Positions 11,412 through 13,394 of a stretch of 13,394 nt of DNA are shown here, in pieces. The stretch spans positions 1-13,394 of the forward strand of contig MHDO01000145.1 in the NCBI GenBank assembly GCA_001805005.1. Reading direction: 5' to 3'. Under the pieces are notes generated by a model. The model saw only the letters and a list, made by a program, of their open reading frames with translations, was not told the origin of the DNA and ran no database searches. The DNA comes from Nitrospinae bacterium RIFCSPLOWO2_12_39_16. GTDB taxonomy: Bacteria > Nitrospinota > Nitrospinia > UBA9942. The stretch's first letter is position 1, and the number at the start of each line of letters is the position of its first letter. Position numbers and translations under genes: made by a program.

Positions 11412-13394
11412 ATGCATCATTCTGATTTTGTCCATCTGCATCTCCATACCCAGTATAGTCTATTAGACGGTGCTATTCGTCTTGACTCTCTCTTAAAGAA
11501 GGCAGGTGAATACAAGATGCCGTCCATTGCCATTACAGACCATGGGAATATGTTTGGTGCTGTGGATTTTTACCAGACAGCCAAGAAATACGGCATCAAG
11601 CCCATTATCGGATGTGAGGTCTATGTTGCCCCCAAGAGCAGACTTGAAAAATCAACACAGGAAGGCATTTCTGACAGCTCCTATCACCTTATATTACTGG
11701 CAAAAAATACTACAGGGTATAAGAACCTTGTTACTCTTGTAAGTGCCGGTTATCTGGAGGGATTTTATTATAGGCCTCGCATAGATAAGGAGATTCTCGC
11801 AAAGCACATAGAGGGTTTGATTGCCTTAAGCAGTTGTATGAAAGGTGAAGTTCAAAGACTCATCCTTAAAGGGCAGGAGGAGGAGGCTTATAAGTCAGCC
11901 TCTTTTTATAAGGAGTTAATGGGGGAGAGAAGATTTTATCTTGAAATTCAGGACCATGGCATTCCTGAACAAAAGGATATTAATAAAACCATAATAGAGA
12001 TGGCAAAGAGGCTTTCCATTCCATTGGTTGCTACAAATGACTGCCACTATATGGATAAGAGTGATGCCGAGGCACATGAGGTTCTCCTCTGTATTCAGAC
12101 AGGGAAGACAGTTAATGACCCAAAGCATATGAAGTTTACGACAGACCAGTTTTATTTTAAATCACCGGAGGAGATGAAGCTCCTCTTTAAAGAAGTGCCT
12201 GAGGCTATTTCAAATACACTGGAAATAGCGGATAGATGTAATCTTGAAATCAGGTTTGACCAGATTCACCTTCCACGCTATGACATCCCCTCTGATTCAA
12301 CACTTGACGGCTACCTCAGAGATATGGCGATACACGGATTGGAGAAAAGGCTAAAACAGTGGTCAGTAGTCAGTGGTCAGTTGTCTGAGGAGATAAGAGA
12401 GATGTACTTCAAGAGGCTTGAGAGTGAGCTTAAGATAATAAAGGCTATGGGTTATTCGGGATATTTCTTAATTGTCTGGGATTTTATTGATTATGCGAGG
12501 AGAATCGGGATACCTGTAGGTCCGGGGAGGGGTTCTGCCGCTGGGAGTCTGGTTGCATATGCCTTAAGGATTACAGACCTTGACCCTATTAAATACGGCT
12601 TATTGTTTGAAAGATTTTTAAATCCTGACCGAATAAGTATGCCTGACATAGATATAGATTTTTGTAAGGAGCGAAGGGACGAGGTAATAGATTATGTGAC
12701 AAAGAAATATGGAAATGTTGCACAGATAATAACATTTGGAAGTATGAATGCAAAGGCGGTTATCAGGGATGTAGGGAGGGCGCTGGCAGTCCCTTACGGA
12801 GATGTGGATAAGATTGCCAAATTGGTTCCAAATAAACTCAATATTACACTTGATGAGGCGATAAAAGAAGAGCCAAGGTTTACAGAGATGGGGAAGAAGG
12901 ATGAGACGATAGGCAGGATTCTGAATATTGCAAAGAAACTGGAAGGTCTTCCAAGACATGCATCTACCCATGCAGCAGGTATTGTTATATCTCCTTCGCC
13001 GCTTACAGAGTTTATGCCGCTTTATAAGGGAAACAGAGGTGAAATAACAACCCAGTATCCGATGGGGGATATTGAAAAGCTCGGACTCCTTAAAATGGAT
13101 ATCCTCGGTATCAGAAACCTTACAGTTATAAGGGATACGGAGAAACTTGTCAGAGTGAAATATAAAAGCGATTTCAACATAGAAAATATTCCACTCAACG
13201 ATGTGGATACATATAAATTATTGGGCGAGGCACAGACTTTTGGTGTATTTCAGCTTGAGAGTTCAGGCATAAGGGATATATTGAAGAAAATGAAACCTGA
13301 GGTATTTGAGGATATCATTGCATTGGTGGCTTTATACCGTCCCGGACCTCTTGGCAGCGGTATGGTGGATGACTTCATCAAGAGAAAGCATGGG
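11412..13394 (+). CDS. dnaE: DNA polymerase III alpha subunit (3'-truncated by the window)
   Basis: This is the replicative polymerase catalytic subunit; 661 codons are visible with no stop, out of roughly 1150 usual for the family. The PHP domain comes first: FVHLHLHTQYSLLDGA (6-21) and ITDHGNMFG (41-49) keep the metal-binding histidines. The palm carries PVGPGRGSAAGSLVAYALRITDLDP, then PDIDIDF with D412 and D414 (the catalytic pair in E. coli numbering 401/403), and the third aspartate D563 in LLKMDILGIRNL. GVFQLESSGI and ALYRPGPLGSGMVD close the visible part. Residues 316-325 (QWSVVSGQLS) are a heptamer-coded insert. ATG 11412 fits the family start; an in-frame GTG two codons earlier (11406) is possible. 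Only a weak GAGTG precedes it, as the leader is mostly palindrome. The frame was checked from start to edge without interruption. Confidence 0.97.
   Translation, partial: MHHSDFVHLHLHTQYSLLDGAIRLDSLLKKAGEYKMPSIAITDHGNMFGAVDFYQTAKKYGIKPIIGCEVYVAPKSRLEKSTQEGISDSSYHLILLAKNTTGYKNLVTLVSAGYLEGFYYRPRIDKEILAKHIEGLIALSSCMKGEVQRLILKGQEEEAYKSASFYKELMGERRFYLEIQDHGIPEQKDINKTIIEMAKRLSIPLVATNDCHYMDKSDAEAHEVLLCIQTGKTVNDPKHMKFTTDQFYFKSPEEMKLLFKEVPEAISNTLEIADRCNLEIRFDQIHLPRYDIPSDSTLDGYLRDMAIHGLEKRLKQWSVVSGQLSEEIREMYFKRLESELKIIKAMGYSGYFLIVWDFIDYARRIGIPVGPGRGSAAGSLVAYALRITDLDPIKYGLLFERFLNPDRISMPDIDIDFCKERRDEVIDYVTKKYGNVAQIITFGSMNAKAVIRDVGRALAVPYGDVDKIAKLVPNKLNITLDEAIKEEPRFTEMGKKDETIGRILNIAKKLEGLPRHASTHAAGIVISPSPLTEFMPLYKGNRGEITTQYPMGDIEKLGLLKMDILGIRNLTVIRDTEKLVRVKYKSDFNIENIPLNDVDTYKLLGEAQTFGVFQLESSGIRDILKKMKPEVFEDIIALVALYRPGPLGSGMVDDFIKRKHG
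12357..12388. repeat. GGTCAGT heptamer array inside dnaE
   Basis: Units GGTCAGT, AGTCAGT and GGTCAGT (12361-12381), with a CAGT lead-in and a decayed TGTCTGA after, lie in frame in dnaE. They encode QWSVVSGQLS between GLEKRLK and the helix preceding MGYSGYFLIVWDF, a length-variable loop among polymerases. Confidence 0.87.

Noticed and set aside
11506..11742. Separate 78-codon gene near the right end
   Set aside because: It is an alternative frame within dnaE, whose frame is uninterrupted from 11412 to the window edge.

Overview
The window looks like chromosomal core sequence from a Gram-negative bacterium. ADP-heptose (LPS core) synthesis is represented at the left edge. The DNA is AT-rich by eye, with heavy use of AGG/AGA (Arg) and ATA (Ile) codons. 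The gene content would suit an uncultured Nitrospirota- or Desulfobacterota-like lineage, but that placement is a weak inference. There are no tRNA or rRNA genes, insertion sequences, phage genes or CRISPR arrays, and no gene-free stretch exceeds 300 bases.

Layout, left to right: the 3' part of an hldE/rfaE2-type heptose-1-phosphate adenylyltransferase (2-412); a deoxyhypusine-synthase-like protein translationally coupled to it (409-1353); purB (1455-2750) and purF (2798-4168); a TIGR04283-type glycosyltransferase (4236-4985) overlapping an ECF sigma factor (4975-5505), which is followed almost directly by mutL (5514-7334); guaB (7519-8982); a small FmdB-type zinc-ribbon gene on the minus strand (8988-9230); guaA (9345-10916), which has its own predicted promoter; a TIGR02300/FYDLN-acid zinc-ribbon gene (11018-11311); and dnaE (11412 to the right edge), cut after 661 codons.

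The genes fall into two themes. PurF starts purine synthesis, PurB acts in the IMP pathway and the AMP branch, and GuaB then GuaA take IMP to GMP. MutL and DnaE serve mismatch repair and chromosome replication.

The most unusual layer is not a gene. The window is peppered with short tandem 'word' repeats, and each word is nearly unique to its site. Four of the five gaps larger than 60 bp between co-directional genes are largely filled by an imperfect palindrome built from such words. Further arrays lie inside reading frames: twice in the glycosyltransferase, twice in mutL, and once each in the sigma factor, guaA and dnaE. Most in-gene arrays have a 7-bp period, usually in the register (T/C)C(A/G)NNNN, and they fall in linkers or loops away from catalytic motifs. 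One array forms the whole 5' leader of purF, which has no Shine-Dalgarno sequence. This looks like an active or recently active process that seeds or expands heptamer/octamer repeats and is tolerated in protein linkers.
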